64,000 bases of DNA from Leptospira johnsonii. GTDB lineage: Bacteria; Spirochaetota; Leptospiria; Leptospirales; Leptospiraceae. The DNA lies in assembly GCF_003112675.1 (NCBI RefSeq), contig NZ_BFAY01000005.1, positions 310,001 through 374,000 on the forward strand, given 5' to 3'. Below, one piece after another: positions 8,681 to 17,522 of this stretch (its first letter is position 1; the number at the start of each line of letters is the position of its first letter). Under the pieces are notes generated by a model. It did not search any database, was not told where the DNA came from, and was given only the letters and a program-made list of their open reading frames with translations. Made by a program: the position numbers and the translations under genes.

Positions 8681-9991
8681 TTCTAAGATCTCTCCTTTAA
8701 TGAAAAGCCCTAATAGGATCCAAAACAGGATAACTACTTCGTCATCCTGGAAATAGCATTGGAATAAACCTGAAACAAAAAATCCGATCAGTCCGTAAAA
8801 GAATAATATGATCCGGAAGTCCTGCTTGGACTGGAATAAATAAGCTAATAGAATTGCACCTAATCCTAAGTAGATCAATGCGGCGGGGAGCCCAAATACG
8901 GAAGCCAGATGAAAATAATCGTTATGAGCATGTCCTCTTTGGGTGACTTCGTAAAAGTAGGAGAGTTCCGGATATTCTTCTGAATGAGAAATTCTTACTT
9001 TTTCGATCTCTTTATTATAATTTCCGGGACCAACTCCGATGATTGGATGTTCTTGGATCAATGGAAAACTGGAATCCCAGATGAATGTTCTTCCGGAGTC
9101 TGTATGTTTTTCTTTTCCGAAGAGTGGACCTATTACCTTTTTACCCGCTGGACTGAATGCCAGTACGAGTCCGATCAAGAACAAAAGTCCTAAGAATAAA
9201 GAAGCTCCCTTGATCAAAAAGGATCTGGAAAATTCTTTTCGGATAAAGAATAAATGGACTCCTGCAAAAAAGATACTCACTCCAGCTCCGATCATACTGG
9301 ATCTTGCTTGGTTCAATAGGAATACTAAGCAGTATAAAAAGAGTAGAAGTCCAGCGATCAGGAGCTTCTTCTTGTCTCCTTGGATCAATGTTCTTAAAAA
9401 GCCGAATACCGCATACGCTGAGAAAAATTGTAACAAACCGCCGAAAGTCAAATGAGTGTTCATCAAACCTATTGAGATATAAAGAGGGATAGAAGAGATC
9501 GATCCTAATGGATGAGTGAATCTATAACTGCTGGAAGTTTTGTAAAGATCGCTAATTAGTCTAGAAAGTCGTACCGAGGTAAAACCTCCTGCAACCCCAG
9601 TAAAAACTAGGATTAAAAAAAGCCAGAAGAGCGCACGATGTACTTTGGGCAAATCTTCTTTTGTAGTAAATCCTACAGAAAGGAATCCGAAAAATAGAAA
9701 GAAGTCTTTGAGTTCTCCATTCCAAGCTGCTTTTACATATCCAGGTCCGGAATTGTCGAAAACAAGATGGATCAGAAATACGATCCCATACCAGAGGAAA
9801 AGAGAAATGGAAATTTTAGAAACAGGATGATTCGGTAGGATCTCCTTCCAATTTCCTGCTTTTAGTTGATCCGCGAGTCCGAAAAAAAAGGAAAGCACCA
9901 GAAATCCCTGGCTGAGGCTGACCGAAATTCCGATCGAAGGAAGGGTTGCGAGTAAACAGAATAGATGTGCCTTTTTCAAAAACTCTTTCAT
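8660..9991 (-). CDS. O-antigen ligase family protein (Wzy_C)
   Basis: 443-residue polytopic membrane protein with about ten hydrophobic helices and a large periplasmic loop. The loop carries the conserved Wzy_C region: SGRTFIWDSSFPLIQEHPIIGVGPGN, then RGHAHNDYFHLASVFGLPA, where the His-bearing HAHND segment is the family's functional hallmark. WaaL-type ligases join O-antigen to lipid A-core, whereas Wzy-type relatives polymerise repeats; sequence alone does not separate them here. It is divergent from the GT4 gene at 10117 and near a GT9 gene, fitting lipopolysaccharide assembly. The start is ATG 9991, with only a weak ribosome site. Its last 21 bases lie inside the end of the opposite PLD gene. 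Confidence 0.85.
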   Translation of the reverse strand: MKEFLKKAHLFCLLATLPSIGISVSLSQGFLVLSFFFGLADQLKAGNWKEILPNHPVSKISISLFLWYGIVFLIHLVFDNSGPGYVKAAWNGELKDFFLFFGFLSVGFTTKEDLPKVHRALFWLFLILVFTGVAGGFTSVRLSRLISDLYKTSSSYRFTHPLGSISSIPLYISIGLMNTHLTFGGLLQFFSAYAVFGFLRTLIQGDKKKLLIAGLLLFLYCLVFLLNQARSSMIGAGVSIFFAGVHLFFIRKEFSRSFLIKGASLFLGLLFLIGLVLAFSPAGKKVIGPLFGKEKHTDSGRTFIWDSSFPLIQEHPIIGVGPGNYNKEIEKVRISHSEEYPELSYFYEVTQRGHAHNDYFHLASVFGLPAALIYLGLGAILLAYLFQSKQDFRIILFFYGLIGFFVSGLFQCYFQDDEVVILFWILLGLFIKGEILESKRDNA

Positions 9992-10025
9992 CTGGTTTCT
10001 GGAAATAATCTCACCGATCTATTCT

Positions 10026-10054
10026 TTGTAAATTCGATTATTTTTCACATAGAT
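10026..10054 (+). promoter_or_regulatory. Possible sigma-70 promoter of the GT4 gene
   Basis: TTGTAA at 10026-10031 and ATAGAT at 10049-10054 are separated by 17 bases in the divergent gap between the O-antigen ligase and the GT4 gene. The spacing is ideal, but each box has mismatches to TTGACA and TATAAT. No transcript evidence is available. Confidence 0.3.
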
Positions 10055-10095
10055 TTCTGGAATGGAGTAGCAAAATCCATATTATGGAGGAGATT

Positions 10096-10113
10096 GGTTC
10101 CGCATTAGGAACC
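10096..10113 (+). promoter_or_regulatory. Inverted repeat covering the GT4 ribosome binding site
   Basis: GGTTCC-GCATTA-GGAACC is a perfect six-base-pair hairpin (six-base loop) ending three bases before the ATG at 10117. The right arm contains the AGGAAC that is the nearest Shine-Dalgarno-like sequence. If it folds in mRNA it would occlude initiation. It could equally be a DNA operator. Confidence 0.4.
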
Positions 10114-10116
10114 TAA

Positions 10117-11412
10117 ATGAAGATTCTTTATTTTTCGGACACCTTTTTACCCAAAATAGACGGGGTAGCTATTTCGATGAGAAATTTTGCGGAAGCCCTT
10201 GCCGAAAGAGGACATGAATTTTTGATTTGTTGTCCACGTTATGGAGAAGGTGATTTCGACAGAATGGGGGATCATATCCGTGTGGAAAGATTTAGAAGCG
10301 GATACCTGCCGAGTTATCCAGATATCAAGGTAGTTTTACCTTCTCCTTCTAAGATCAAAAGAGCGATCAAGGAATTCCAACCGGATCTGGTGCATATTCA
10401 CACGCCTGGACTCATGGGAGTCTATGGGATCAACGCTACCGAAAAATACGGGATCCCAAGCATAGGGACTTATCATACTTTGATGTCCGAGCAGGACATG
10501 TATCTTTCTTTTTATAGACTTCTCAAATTAGACAAACTTTTCATGAGAATTGGAAAGTTGAATAAGAAGATCAAGTTAAAGGACTTGGTAAAGTTCGAAA
10601 AATTCGACAAGTTCAATATCCGTAAAAAGATCATTCTGAAAATTACGAATAATTTATACGATCGTTGTGATCTGATCATTTCTCCTTCCCATCTGATCAA
10701 AAAACAGTTGGAGGAGTTTGGATTAAAGAAGCCTGTCGCAGTTATCTCTAACGGTCTAGATCTTTCTCAATTTAAAGGAAGTCCTAAAACTCTTTCAGGA
10801 AGTCCTAAACTTCTGCACGTGGGCAGGATCTCCTACGAGAAAAATTGCGATGTGATCATAAACTCTTTCAAACTCATCATTGAAAAGATCCCATCGGCAA
10901 CTCTGACGATCATTGGGGATGGACCAGCATTAGCTTCTCTTAAGGTTCAGGCCCAAAAACTCGGAATAGACGATGCAATTACATTTACTGGTTTTATCGA
11001 TAGAGCGGAACTTCCAAAACATTATCCGAACTACGACCTATTCTTAACAGCTTCTACCATGGAAACCCAAGGGCTTGTGATCTTGGAATCAGTGGCCTGC
11101 GGTCTTCCTGCTGTAGGTGTGGATTCATTTGCCATTCCGGAACTGGTTCATGACGGCGTGAACGGATTTATCGCAAAACCGTTCGATGTAAAGGATATCG
11201 CAGAAAAGACGATTCGAATCTTAGAAGATCCAGCATTGTACGAATCTTTCTCCAAGGAATCCCTAAAAATTTCCCAAAACCATGAGATGAAGGCTTGTGT
11301 GGATAGAATGGAAGAAGTATATAGATCAGTCGCAGACCAAAAGAATAAGAAGAAGAAAAGATCTTTACTCAATACGATCTTTTCTTTGGATCCTTTCGGG
11401 ATCATGGGCTGA
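10117..11412 (+). CDS. Glycosyltransferase family 4
   Basis: 431-residue GT-B glycosyltransferase. The N-terminal domain begins [20 protein letters not shown], the donor-independent start typical of GT4 enzymes such as diacylglycerol glucosyltransferases and mannosyltransferases. [15 protein letters not shown] follows in the acceptor half. A Lys-rich insertion (about residues 140-180) may form the membrane-contacting helix seen in lipid glycosyltransferases. The C-terminal half has [12 protein letters not shown], the nucleotide-sugar site, and E-x7-E as ETQGLVILE. Transfer of a hexose from a nucleotide sugar to a lipid or envelope glycan on the cytoplasmic face is likely; donor and acceptor are unknown. 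It abuts the convergent GT9 gene with no gap. Confidence 0.88.
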   Translation: MKILYFSDTFLPKIDGVAISMRNFAEALAERGHEFLICCPRYGEGDFDRMGDHIRVERFRSGYLPSYPDIKVVLPSPSKIKRAIKEFQPDLVHIHTPGLMGVYGINATEKYGIPSIGTYHTLMSEQDMYLSFYRLLKLDKLFMRIGKLNKKIKLKDLVKFEKFDKFNIRKKIILKITNNLYDRCDLIISPSHLIKKQLEEFGLKKPVAVISNGLDLSQFKGSPKTLSGSPKLLHVGRISYEKNCDVIINSFKLIIEKIPSATLTIIGDGPALASLKVQAQKLGIDDAITFTGFIDRAELPKHYPNYDLFLTASTMETQGLVILESVACGLPAVGVDSFAIPELVHDGVNGFIAKPFDVKDIAEKTIRILEDPALYESFSKESLKISQNHEMKACVDRMEEVYRSVADQKNKKKKRSLLNTIFSLDPFGIMG

Positions 11413-12471
11413 TCAGAAAAGTGTATTGATATTCTTGATGACGTTGATCCGTTTGATCACGTCTTCTGGAGTAATTCTTTCCATACAGGCAAAATCTTTC
11501 CGATAGCAGGTGGTATTTCCGTAAATACTACAAGGTCTGCAAGGTAGATCTTCTATCTGCAAAACTCCAGTGTCCTCCTGGCCGAAAGGTGCAAATCCGG
11601 AGAGTGGGTGAGTCGTCCCGAATAGAGCAATCACAGGACGTTTGAGAAGTGCAGCAATATGGATATTGGAAGAATCCATTCCGATGATCACATCCATTCT
11701 TTCCATAATGCCTAATTCGCCTCGGATCCCCAGTTTACCGCCGGAAACGATCGTCATGGACTGATCCCCATTTCTCCATTCTTCCATTTGAACCGCTTCT
11801 TGAGAGGAACCGAATAAGAATATTCGAATATTAGGAAATTCTTCCTTTAATAGTTTGAGCAGCTCTAGACTTTTTTCCAAAGGCCATTCTTTGAGCTTAT
11901 GACCTGCGAAAGGTGCATATCCTACCCAAAGTCCTTCTTTTTTATCTATCTTTCTAGCAAGAAGAAAGTCTTTGGCATAAATTTTGGATTCAGGGTCCAC
12001 ATTGATCCAAGGACCTTTGCGAACGGATGCAGGAAATCCTGCTTTTTCGAAAACTTTAAGATATCTATCTACTGTATGAGGGAGTTTACGTAAAATTTTG
12101 CGGGTCCTGCGTATTTGCCGCATTTTCTCCCTTCTTCCTTTGATGATCCTAAAGACGGAAACACCTCTGATCCAAAAGAAAAAACTGATAAAACGGGATC
12201 TAACGCTGGAGTGTAGGTCTACGATCTTTTCATAAGGACCTAGTTTATTCAATTCTTTGAATAAACGGTATAAGCCGGAGAGACCTTTATACTTTTTGAG
12301 ATTGATCCCGATCACATGTACATTCGGGATATTATAAAAGAAGGGGGCATAATTCCCTCTGGTTACAACTGTGAGTTGTATATTCGTATACTTGGCGGCA
12401 ACGGCAATCAATGCCGGAGCCATTAAGGCGACATCTCCCATCGCTGAGAATCTTAGCACCAAAAGATTCAT
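11413..12471 (-). CDS. Glycosyltransferase family 9 (heptosyltransferase-like)
   Basis: 352-residue GT-B enzyme of the ADP-heptose:LPS heptosyltransferase family. The N-terminus LLVLRFSAMGDVALMAPAL is the classic family opening. The C-terminal nucleotide-binding part reads GMDSSNIHIAALLKRPVIAL then FGTTHP; the usual DSGxxH has Ser in place of Gly. Family members add heptose or another sugar to the inner core of lipopolysaccharide. A late Cys-rich stretch (LPCRPCSIYGNTTC) occurs in several GT9 subfamilies. Its start shares ATGA with the stop of the upstream DUF4254 gene, so the two are translationally coupled. Its stop codon touches that of the GT4 gene. Confidence 0.9.
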   Translation of the reverse strand: MNLLVLRFSAMGDVALMAPALIAVAAKYTNIQLTVVTRGNYAPFFYNIPNVHVIGINLKKYKGLSGLYRLFKELNKLGPYEKIVDLHSSVRSRFISFFFWIRGVSVFRIIKGRREKMRQIRRTRKILRKLPHTVDRYLKVFEKAGFPASVRKGPWINVDPESKIYAKDFLLARKIDKKEGLWVGYAPFAGHKLKEWPLEKSLELLKLLKEEFPNIRIFLFGSSQEAVQMEEWRNGDQSMTIVSGGKLGIRGELGIMERMDVIIGMDSSNIHIAALLKRPVIALFGTTHPLSGFAPFGQEDTGVLQIEDLPCRPCSIYGNTTCYRKDFACMERITPEDVIKRINVIKNINTLF

Positions 12472-13070
12472 GCTTGTTTTGTATATAAGGACGGGTTCAG
12501 ATTTTTATCGTTGTACATTTTCATCTGCCTATACACCTTATAGAATTTATCTCCTTTAGATAAATCGTCTAGAAGTTCATCCAGACATTTGGAAAGATCG
12601 GTTCTTTGTTCCAGCAAAACGTTCAGCTTATTTTGGCAGGTTTGGATATGTTCCGGACTCACATCCTTTCTTTCCGTTTGTTCTTTCATATGGTAAATTT
12701 TAAGTTCCAGGATACTCATCCTATCGATCAGCCAGGCCGGAGTTTCCGAGTTCATTCTGGCATTCGGTTTCTTTTCCACGGACTTGTACATAGCAGAGAT
12801 CTGATCGTCTATCTGCTCTACTAGGTCGGTTCTTTCCTGGTTCAGAGCGTCTATTCTTCTTTTGAACTGGACCAGATCCTTATCCGGGAGGTCAGGCCTT
12901 CTGATCTCGTCTTCCACATGCCATTGGATGGTATCTATCTGGTTTTTTTGGTAAAATAGGAACTCAAGGGAGGACTGTGGGAATGGATTCGGAGAAAGAG
13001 CTTCCGCTTTATGCCAGTCCGAGACGGAATTTTTGAATATCTCAACCACTTTGGCCGATTCTAACTTCAT
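12468..13070 (-). CDS. DUF4254 domain protein
   Basis: 200-residue, entirely soluble, helix-rich protein. The signature DWHKAEALSPNPFPQSSLE near the start, followed by a long run of charged helices (NQERTDLVEQIDDQI and NKLNVLLEQRTDL), matches my memory of DUF4254, a family of unknown function that is often encoded next to GT9 heptosyltransferases. Here it directly precedes and overlaps the GT9 gene by ATGA, supporting a role in the same glycan step. No catalytic motif is visible; coiled-coil pairing is probable. Start ATG 13070 has only a weak ribosome site and diverges from the patatin gene across 128 bases. Confidence 0.78.
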   Translation of the reverse strand: MKLESAKVVEIFKNSVSDWHKAEALSPNPFPQSSLEFLFYQKNQIDTIQWHVEDEIRRPDLPDKDLVQFKRRIDALNQERTDLVEQIDDQISAMYKSVEKKPNARMNSETPAWLIDRMSILELKIYHMKEQTERKDVSPEHIQTCQNKLNVLLEQRTDLSKCLDELLDDLSKGDKFYKVYRQMKMYNDKNLNPSLYTKQA

Positions 13071-13198
13071 CGGAGCTAGAATTTACGTGATATACCAAAA
13101 ATCAAGAGGATTTCCTATTGTCGGTCCGTCGGCTAATGCCAGAGTACGATCTAGTTCCGCTTTACAAAATAAATTTCCCAGGTTAGGATTTTGCCCGC

Positions 13199-14953
13199 AT
13201 GAAAAAAATAGTACCTCCGGAAGCGTTGCAATTTTTAGCGTCTATCCCATTGTTCAAGGGTCTCCCGAGAAAATTACTAGTCTTACTTTACGGTCATATA
13301 GAAGAACGGAATATCCATAACCACACAGTCATTTATTATAAGGGTGAAATCTCCAAAGAACTATACCTAATCCGACACGGAGAGGTGATGATCGCCTTAG
13401 GGGAGGCAGGCAAAACGGTTCGTTATTTGGGTGAAGGTGACGTGTTCGCAGAGAATAGCGTTCTTACTAGAACTCCTCACACCGGTTCCGCAACCGCCAT
13501 ACTGGACACATTATTGTATGTTTTAGATGGGGAATATTTTCTAAAACTAGCCGCAAAAGAAAGGGTACTTTCTCAAAATTTAATGAGGCTTATGGGAATG
13601 AGAATGAGAGAGGTCATGGAAGATTCTCCCAGCCAAATGCACACCGCCAGAAGGCTCGTGTGTCATATCCCTATAGAAGATGTAGAAGATTTTAAAGTTC
13701 ATTTAGACTCCATAGTAGATAACGGTAGGAAGTCCCACGAAGGCCATGTTTCCCTTTTGAGAATGGATACATTTAAAGGAAAATCGGTTTCCGAGATGAT
13801 ACGGACGATCGCGGGGCTTAGAAAGAAGTCTTCCATACTACATCTTTATTTTAAGAACCCTGTAATCCAACCCGAGTTGGATAAGCTTGTACAACAATGT
13901 GATCAGATCGTTTTCTGGGAAGAGAAACCGGAAAGAAATTTGAAACAGAAAAACGAGATCCTAGGTTATTGGGAACCAAGGATACGGAACTTTTCCGGAA
14001 GGACTTCTCGAATCATCGTTTCCGAAAACGGATTAAGTAAACATGAAGAGTCCGCAAATCAAAAGATATTTTATAAGGGAGAAACTTTTGCCAGATATTT
14101 GGTCTCTAGAACCAGAGGACTTGCATTGGGTGGAGGAGGTGCGAGAGCGCTTGCTCACGTAGGTCTTTTGAAAGTATTAGAAAGAGAAGGGATCCGTTTT
14201 GATTTTGTAAGCGGTTCTTCTTTCGGCGCTGTGATCGGAGCACTTTACGCAAGAGGGGAAAGTGTAGATTCTATCTTCAAAATGATCGGTAAGTTTTTCG
14301 GCGGTATAGAAAAACCTTTCGATCCTACCATCCCACTTATCTCATTCTTCAAAGGAAAAAGAATGCTCCGAATGCTAAAGGATGCTTTCGGGACTCAATT
14401 GATAGAAGATCTAAAGATCCCATTTGCAACTTCTGCAGTGGACCTTCATAGCGGACAAGAATATGTAATGGACCAAGGACCAGTCTGGGAAGCCCTAGCA
14501 GCTGCGATGAGTTTGCCTGGAATGTTCCCTCCAGTATTCAAAGGAGATCATCTTTTGATAGATGGGGGAGTGATCAATAACGTTCCTGAAAACCTGATCC
14601 GTAGAAAAGGAGCAGATGTGATCCTATCGGTGAACGTTTCTCCGCTTAGAGACGAGGGGATCGTCAGGCTTTTGGAAGATAGAAAGGTAACCGGAAAGTC
14701 CTTCTTCAAAAATCTTTGGGAAGATATTACTTATCCTCCTATTCTAAAGATTATGGCAAGAGCCATCACCTTGGAAGGAAGAGAGATCACTAAATTGAGA
14801 AAAGAAAAAATGGATCTTTTTATCAATTTGCATATAGAAGAATTCGCATTTACTGATTTCGGAAAATATAAGGAAATCATTAAGAAGGGAGAACTAGAAA
14901 CGGAGGCCGCGATCGGCGATATCCGTAAACTATTCTTCCCTTCCGAAAAATAG
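13199..14953 (+). CDS. Patatin-like phospholipase with N-terminal cyclic-nucleotide-binding domain
   Basis: 584 residues. Residues ~1-130 form a cNMP-binding-fold domain (YYKGEISKELYLIRHGEV, then GEGDVFAENSVL). A middle region of about 170 residues separates it from a patatin domain. The latter has the oxyanion loop GGGGARALAHVGLLK, the nucleophile elbow GSSFG with Ser341, and the catalytic aspartate in DGGVINNVPE near residue 455. This is the architecture of neuropathy-target-esterase/RssA-like lysophospholipases, in which nucleotide binding may tune a serine hydrolase. No transmembrane segment is evident. ATG 13199 is divergent from DUF4254. The stop abuts that of the convergent nucleosidase gene. 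The nucleotide-binding capacity of the domain cannot be judged. Confidence 0.9.
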   Translation: MKKIVPPEALQFLASIPLFKGLPRKLLVLLYGHIEERNIHNHTVIYYKGEISKELYLIRHGEVMIALGEAGKTVRYLGEGDVFAENSVLTRTPHTGSATAILDTLLYVLDGEYFLKLAAKERVLSQNLMRLMGMRMREVMEDSPSQMHTARRLVCHIPIEDVEDFKVHLDSIVDNGRKSHEGHVSLLRMDTFKGKSVSEMIRTIAGLRKKSSILHLYFKNPVIQPELDKLVQQCDQIVFWEEKPERNLKQKNEILGYWEPRIRNFSGRTSRIIVSENGLSKHEESANQKIFYKGETFARYLVSRTRGLALGGGGARALAHVGLLKVLEREGIRFDFVSGSSFGAVIGALYARGESVDSIFKMIGKFFGGIEKPFDPTIPLISFFKGKRMLRMLKDAFGTQLIEDLKIPFATSAVDLHSGQEYVMDQGPVWEALAAAMSLPGMFPPVFKGDHLLIDGGVINNVPENLIRRKGADVILSVNVSPLRDEGIVRLLEDRKVTGKSFFKNLWEDITYPPILKIMARAITLEGREITKLRKEKMDLFINLHIEEFAFTDFGKYKEIIKKGELETEAAIGDIRKLFFPSEK

Positions 14954-15583
14954 TCAGAGATAACTTAGGATCTTTTCCTGGAGTTTGTCAGAGTGTTTTC
15001 TCCAGGAAAGTTTCCATTCTTCGCTACCTTTCGGTCCTACTTTGTTCGTAAGTGCAAATATGGTCCCAAATGGAATATTAAATTGATTACATACTTTTGC
15101 GAGACCAAAGGCTTCCATATTCTCGAAACCTAAGCCTTCTACTTTGATCCTTTCCATAGCGCGAGGACTTAGATCCTCCAAGGTGACCGAACCTGTCCCG
15201 TTAGTGGCGCATTCTACAAAATCGTTTCCTTCGAATGGAAATTGCAAATCCGTGAACTCGTATTTAAAAGTCATAGTTTCGGGAAGTCTGATCTTTTTGT
15301 CTAAGAAAGCGATTTGATAGTTTGCAAATACTTTCGAAATTCCGAATTTACCTTCCCATTCTTTTCTGGGGATCCAGGTATAAACTCCGGCAGAGCCGAT
15401 CCCTAAAATTGCTTTAGGTTTCCAGGTAGAAGGATCTAAAAGATATTTCTGGAGATTGATGGCGGCTTCCAATTCTCCGATGCCCGCTTCGAAGGTGTGG
15501 ATCCGAGGATCCAATTTTAATTTGTCGATTTCTCCCGCGAAAGCCGCGCAAAAAAGGATGTCCTGGATTTTAAGGTCGCTCAT
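14954..15583 (-). CDS. Nucleoside phosphorylase superfamily protein, futalosine hydrolase-like
   Basis: 209-residue member of the MTAN/futalosine hydrolase fold. Visible hallmarks are the early acidic residue in CAAFAGEIDKL, the glycine strand AILGIGSAGVYTW, and the ribose/catalytic region GFENMEAFGLAKVCNQFNIP, followed by TNKVGPKGSEEW. The N-V-G-P sequence after the last strand is more like MqnB than MTA/SAH nucleosidase. MqnB cleaves hypoxanthine from futalosine in menaquinone synthesis. Whether that pathway operates here cannot be decided because no other mqn genes are in view. It follows the acyl-CoA synthetase gene by 4 bases and probably shares its transcript. Confidence 0.7.
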   Translation of the reverse strand: MSDLKIQDILFCAAFAGEIDKLKLDPRIHTFEAGIGELEAAINLQKYLLDPSTWKPKAILGIGSAGVYTWIPRKEWEGKFGISKVFANYQIAFLDKKIRLPETMTFKYEFTDLQFPFEGNDFVECATNGTGSVTLEDLSPRAMERIKVEGLGFENMEAFGLAKVCNQFNIPFGTIFALTNKVGPKGSEEWKLSWRKHSDKLQEKILSYL

Positions 15584-15587
15584 CTGA

Positions 15588-17516
15588 TTAAGGGAAGATC
15601 GTTTTTATAAGATCCGCATAGAGTTCTGCAACCTTATTTCTTTTCACTTTCATAGTTTCGGTGAGTTCTTTTCCTTTTTCGAACTCTTTGTCTAAAAGGC
15701 GAAACTCGCTTATTTTTTCAAAATTTTTAAATCCGTTCTTTTCGGAGATCGTATTCTTGATCAGATCCTTGTAAAATTTGACGACTCTTTGGTCCTGCAC
15801 AAGGGCAGAATTTTCATTAGGCAAACGAATTCCTTGGGAGGAAAAATGATCTTTAAGTTTTGCAAAATCCGGCACGAGTAAAACAGCCAAAAATTTTTGG
15901 TCCTGACCTATAACGACTGCTGTCAGTGCCCAGCCGGTTTCTAAAATTTTACCCTCAATAGGTTCAGGTTCTACATTCTCTCCGGAAGAAAGAACAATCG
16001 TATCTTTTGCCCTACCTGCAAATTTTAATTCGCCTGTTTTGGTCCACACGAATAAGTCGCCTGAGTTAAACCATCCATCCGAAAAATTAGATTGGGTGAG
16101 TTCTGCATTTTTATAATATCCTGCTGTTACATGAGGCCCCTTATGCCAGGCGATCCCTTTATCTCCCGATTTGGAAACTACCGCGTTTTGCTCGTTTACT
16201 AATTTGATATGTGCTCCAGGAAACACAGGTCCTATCGACCCCGTCTTAGGGATAGGAAAACTCCCTAATGCGCCCATACCTGTCGTCTCAGTCATTCCAT
16301 ACGTTTCTATGATAGGAACTCCCATGGATCGGAAGAAAAATTGAATCTTAGGAGGCATCGCTCCGGCTCCACAGAATGCGTATCTTAATTGTCCACCGAA
16401 GAGTGCTCGTACTGGTGCGAGCACTTTTTGAGCCAAAATATTTAAGGAATAAAAGAGAGGTAGAAGTAGGGTAGAAACTACTATATCGGTTAACTTATCC
16501 TCTTTGTTGCCTTCCTCCGTTTCCGAATAGTTTCCAGTGACTGTATCTAAAAGAGAATTATAGGTCTCAGCGATCCGAACCGCTGTTTTAAAAATTGCAA
16601 GTTTTGCAGGAGAAGATTTGGAAACCTTATCCCAAATCCTTCGATACAATGCCTCCCAAACCCTCGGAACGGAAACAAGAACTGTAGGTTTGATGATCTC
16701 GAAGTCTCTTGTAAGTTGAGAAACATTGGAGCATGCGAGTGAGGCTCCCCAAGAAAGAAGAGCTGTTTCTAAAATTCTTTCTGCAATATGCCAAGGCGGA
16801 AGAAAGACTACGACTCGATCCGAATAATTTGCAGGTACAAATTGTTGTAACTGATCGATCGTCCATGTAAAGGATCTATGTTTTAATATAACACCTTTAG
16901 GAACTCCTGTGGTCCCGGAAGTGTAGATGATAGTAGCGATATCGTTTTCCGTTAAGGATTCTCCTATAGAATGGAGAAGTGACTTTCCTTTTTTTTCAAC
17001 CCAAGCCCTTCCATGAGCGATCGCTGTTTCCAGATCTATAAATTCAATCTTAGGATAGGACGATCTTAATTTTGCCAAAGAAGCAAAGTTCTCTTCGGAC
17101 TCTATGAGTATAACGGTTTCTAGATGTTTTAATCTGTTTAGAATATTTCCTAGTTTAACCAAGACCTGTTCTTTTTCGATAAATGTGATCTTGGATTCCG
17201 TATGGTCTAAGATATAGAATATTTCTTCTTCGCTCGCGTCACATCCTCTAGGAACATCTGCCCCGCCGGAACACATTACGGAGAAGGAGCATAATGCCCA
17301 TTCAGTCCTATTATCGCAGAATAAGCCGACCTTATCTCCTTTACCTAGATTTTTCTGTCTAAAAAACCCGGAAAGATTTTCCAGATTTAAGAACCACTCT
17401 GAGTAAGAAATCCCGGAGAAACTTTTTAATTTTTCATCCCAGATCCATTGGAAGGGCCGGTCTTTGTAATGGATACAGGAGTCCCTGACCAGATGATAGA
17501 TACTTCTTTTTTCCAT
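15588..17516 (-). CDS. Long-chain acyl-CoA synthetase (AMP-binding)
   Basis: 642-residue ANL-superfamily adenylate-forming enzyme, presumably fatty acid:CoA ligase. The P-loop-like motif IIYTSGTTGVPKGVILKH is complete; the A5 motif is IETYGMTETTG; the hinge region is WFNSGDLFVW followed by GRAKDTIVLSSGENVEP. The catalytic lysine region near the C-terminus (ELTETMKVKRNKVAELY) fits long-chain FACL enzymes. Length matches the bacterial FadD15 type. Activation of fatty acids for beta-oxidation or lipid synthesis is likely, since leptospires use long-chain fatty acids as carbon source. It lies 6 bases downstream of argC and 4 bases upstream of the nucleosidase gene, making a three-gene run of unrelated functions. 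Confidence 0.9.
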   Translation of the reverse strand: MEKRSIYHLVRDSCIHYKDRPFQWIWDEKLKSFSGISYSEWFLNLENLSGFFRQKNLGKGDKVGLFCDNRTEWALCSFSVMCSGGADVPRGCDASEEEIFYILDHTESKITFIEKEQVLVKLGNILNRLKHLETVILIESEENFASLAKLRSSYPKIEFIDLETAIAHGRAWVEKKGKSLLHSIGESLTENDIATIIYTSGTTGVPKGVILKHRSFTWTIDQLQQFVPANYSDRVVVFLPPWHIAERILETALLSWGASLACSNVSQLTRDFEIIKPTVLVSVPRVWEALYRRIWDKVSKSSPAKLAIFKTAVRIAETYNSLLDTVTGNYSETEEGNKEDKLTDIVVSTLLLPLFYSLNILAQKVLAPVRALFGGQLRYAFCGAGAMPPKIQFFFRSMGVPIIETYGMTETTGMGALGSFPIPKTGSIGPVFPGAHIKLVNEQNAVVSKSGDKGIAWHKGPHVTAGYYKNAELTQSNFSDGWFNSGDLFVWTKTGELKFAGRAKDTIVLSSGENVEPEPIEGKILETGWALTAVVIGQDQKFLAVLLVPDFAKLKDHFSSQGIRLPNENSALVQDQRVVKFYKDLIKNTISEKNGFKNFEKISEFRLLDKEFEKGKELTETMKVKRNKVAELYADLIKTIFP

Positions 17517-17522
17517 GGAAGA

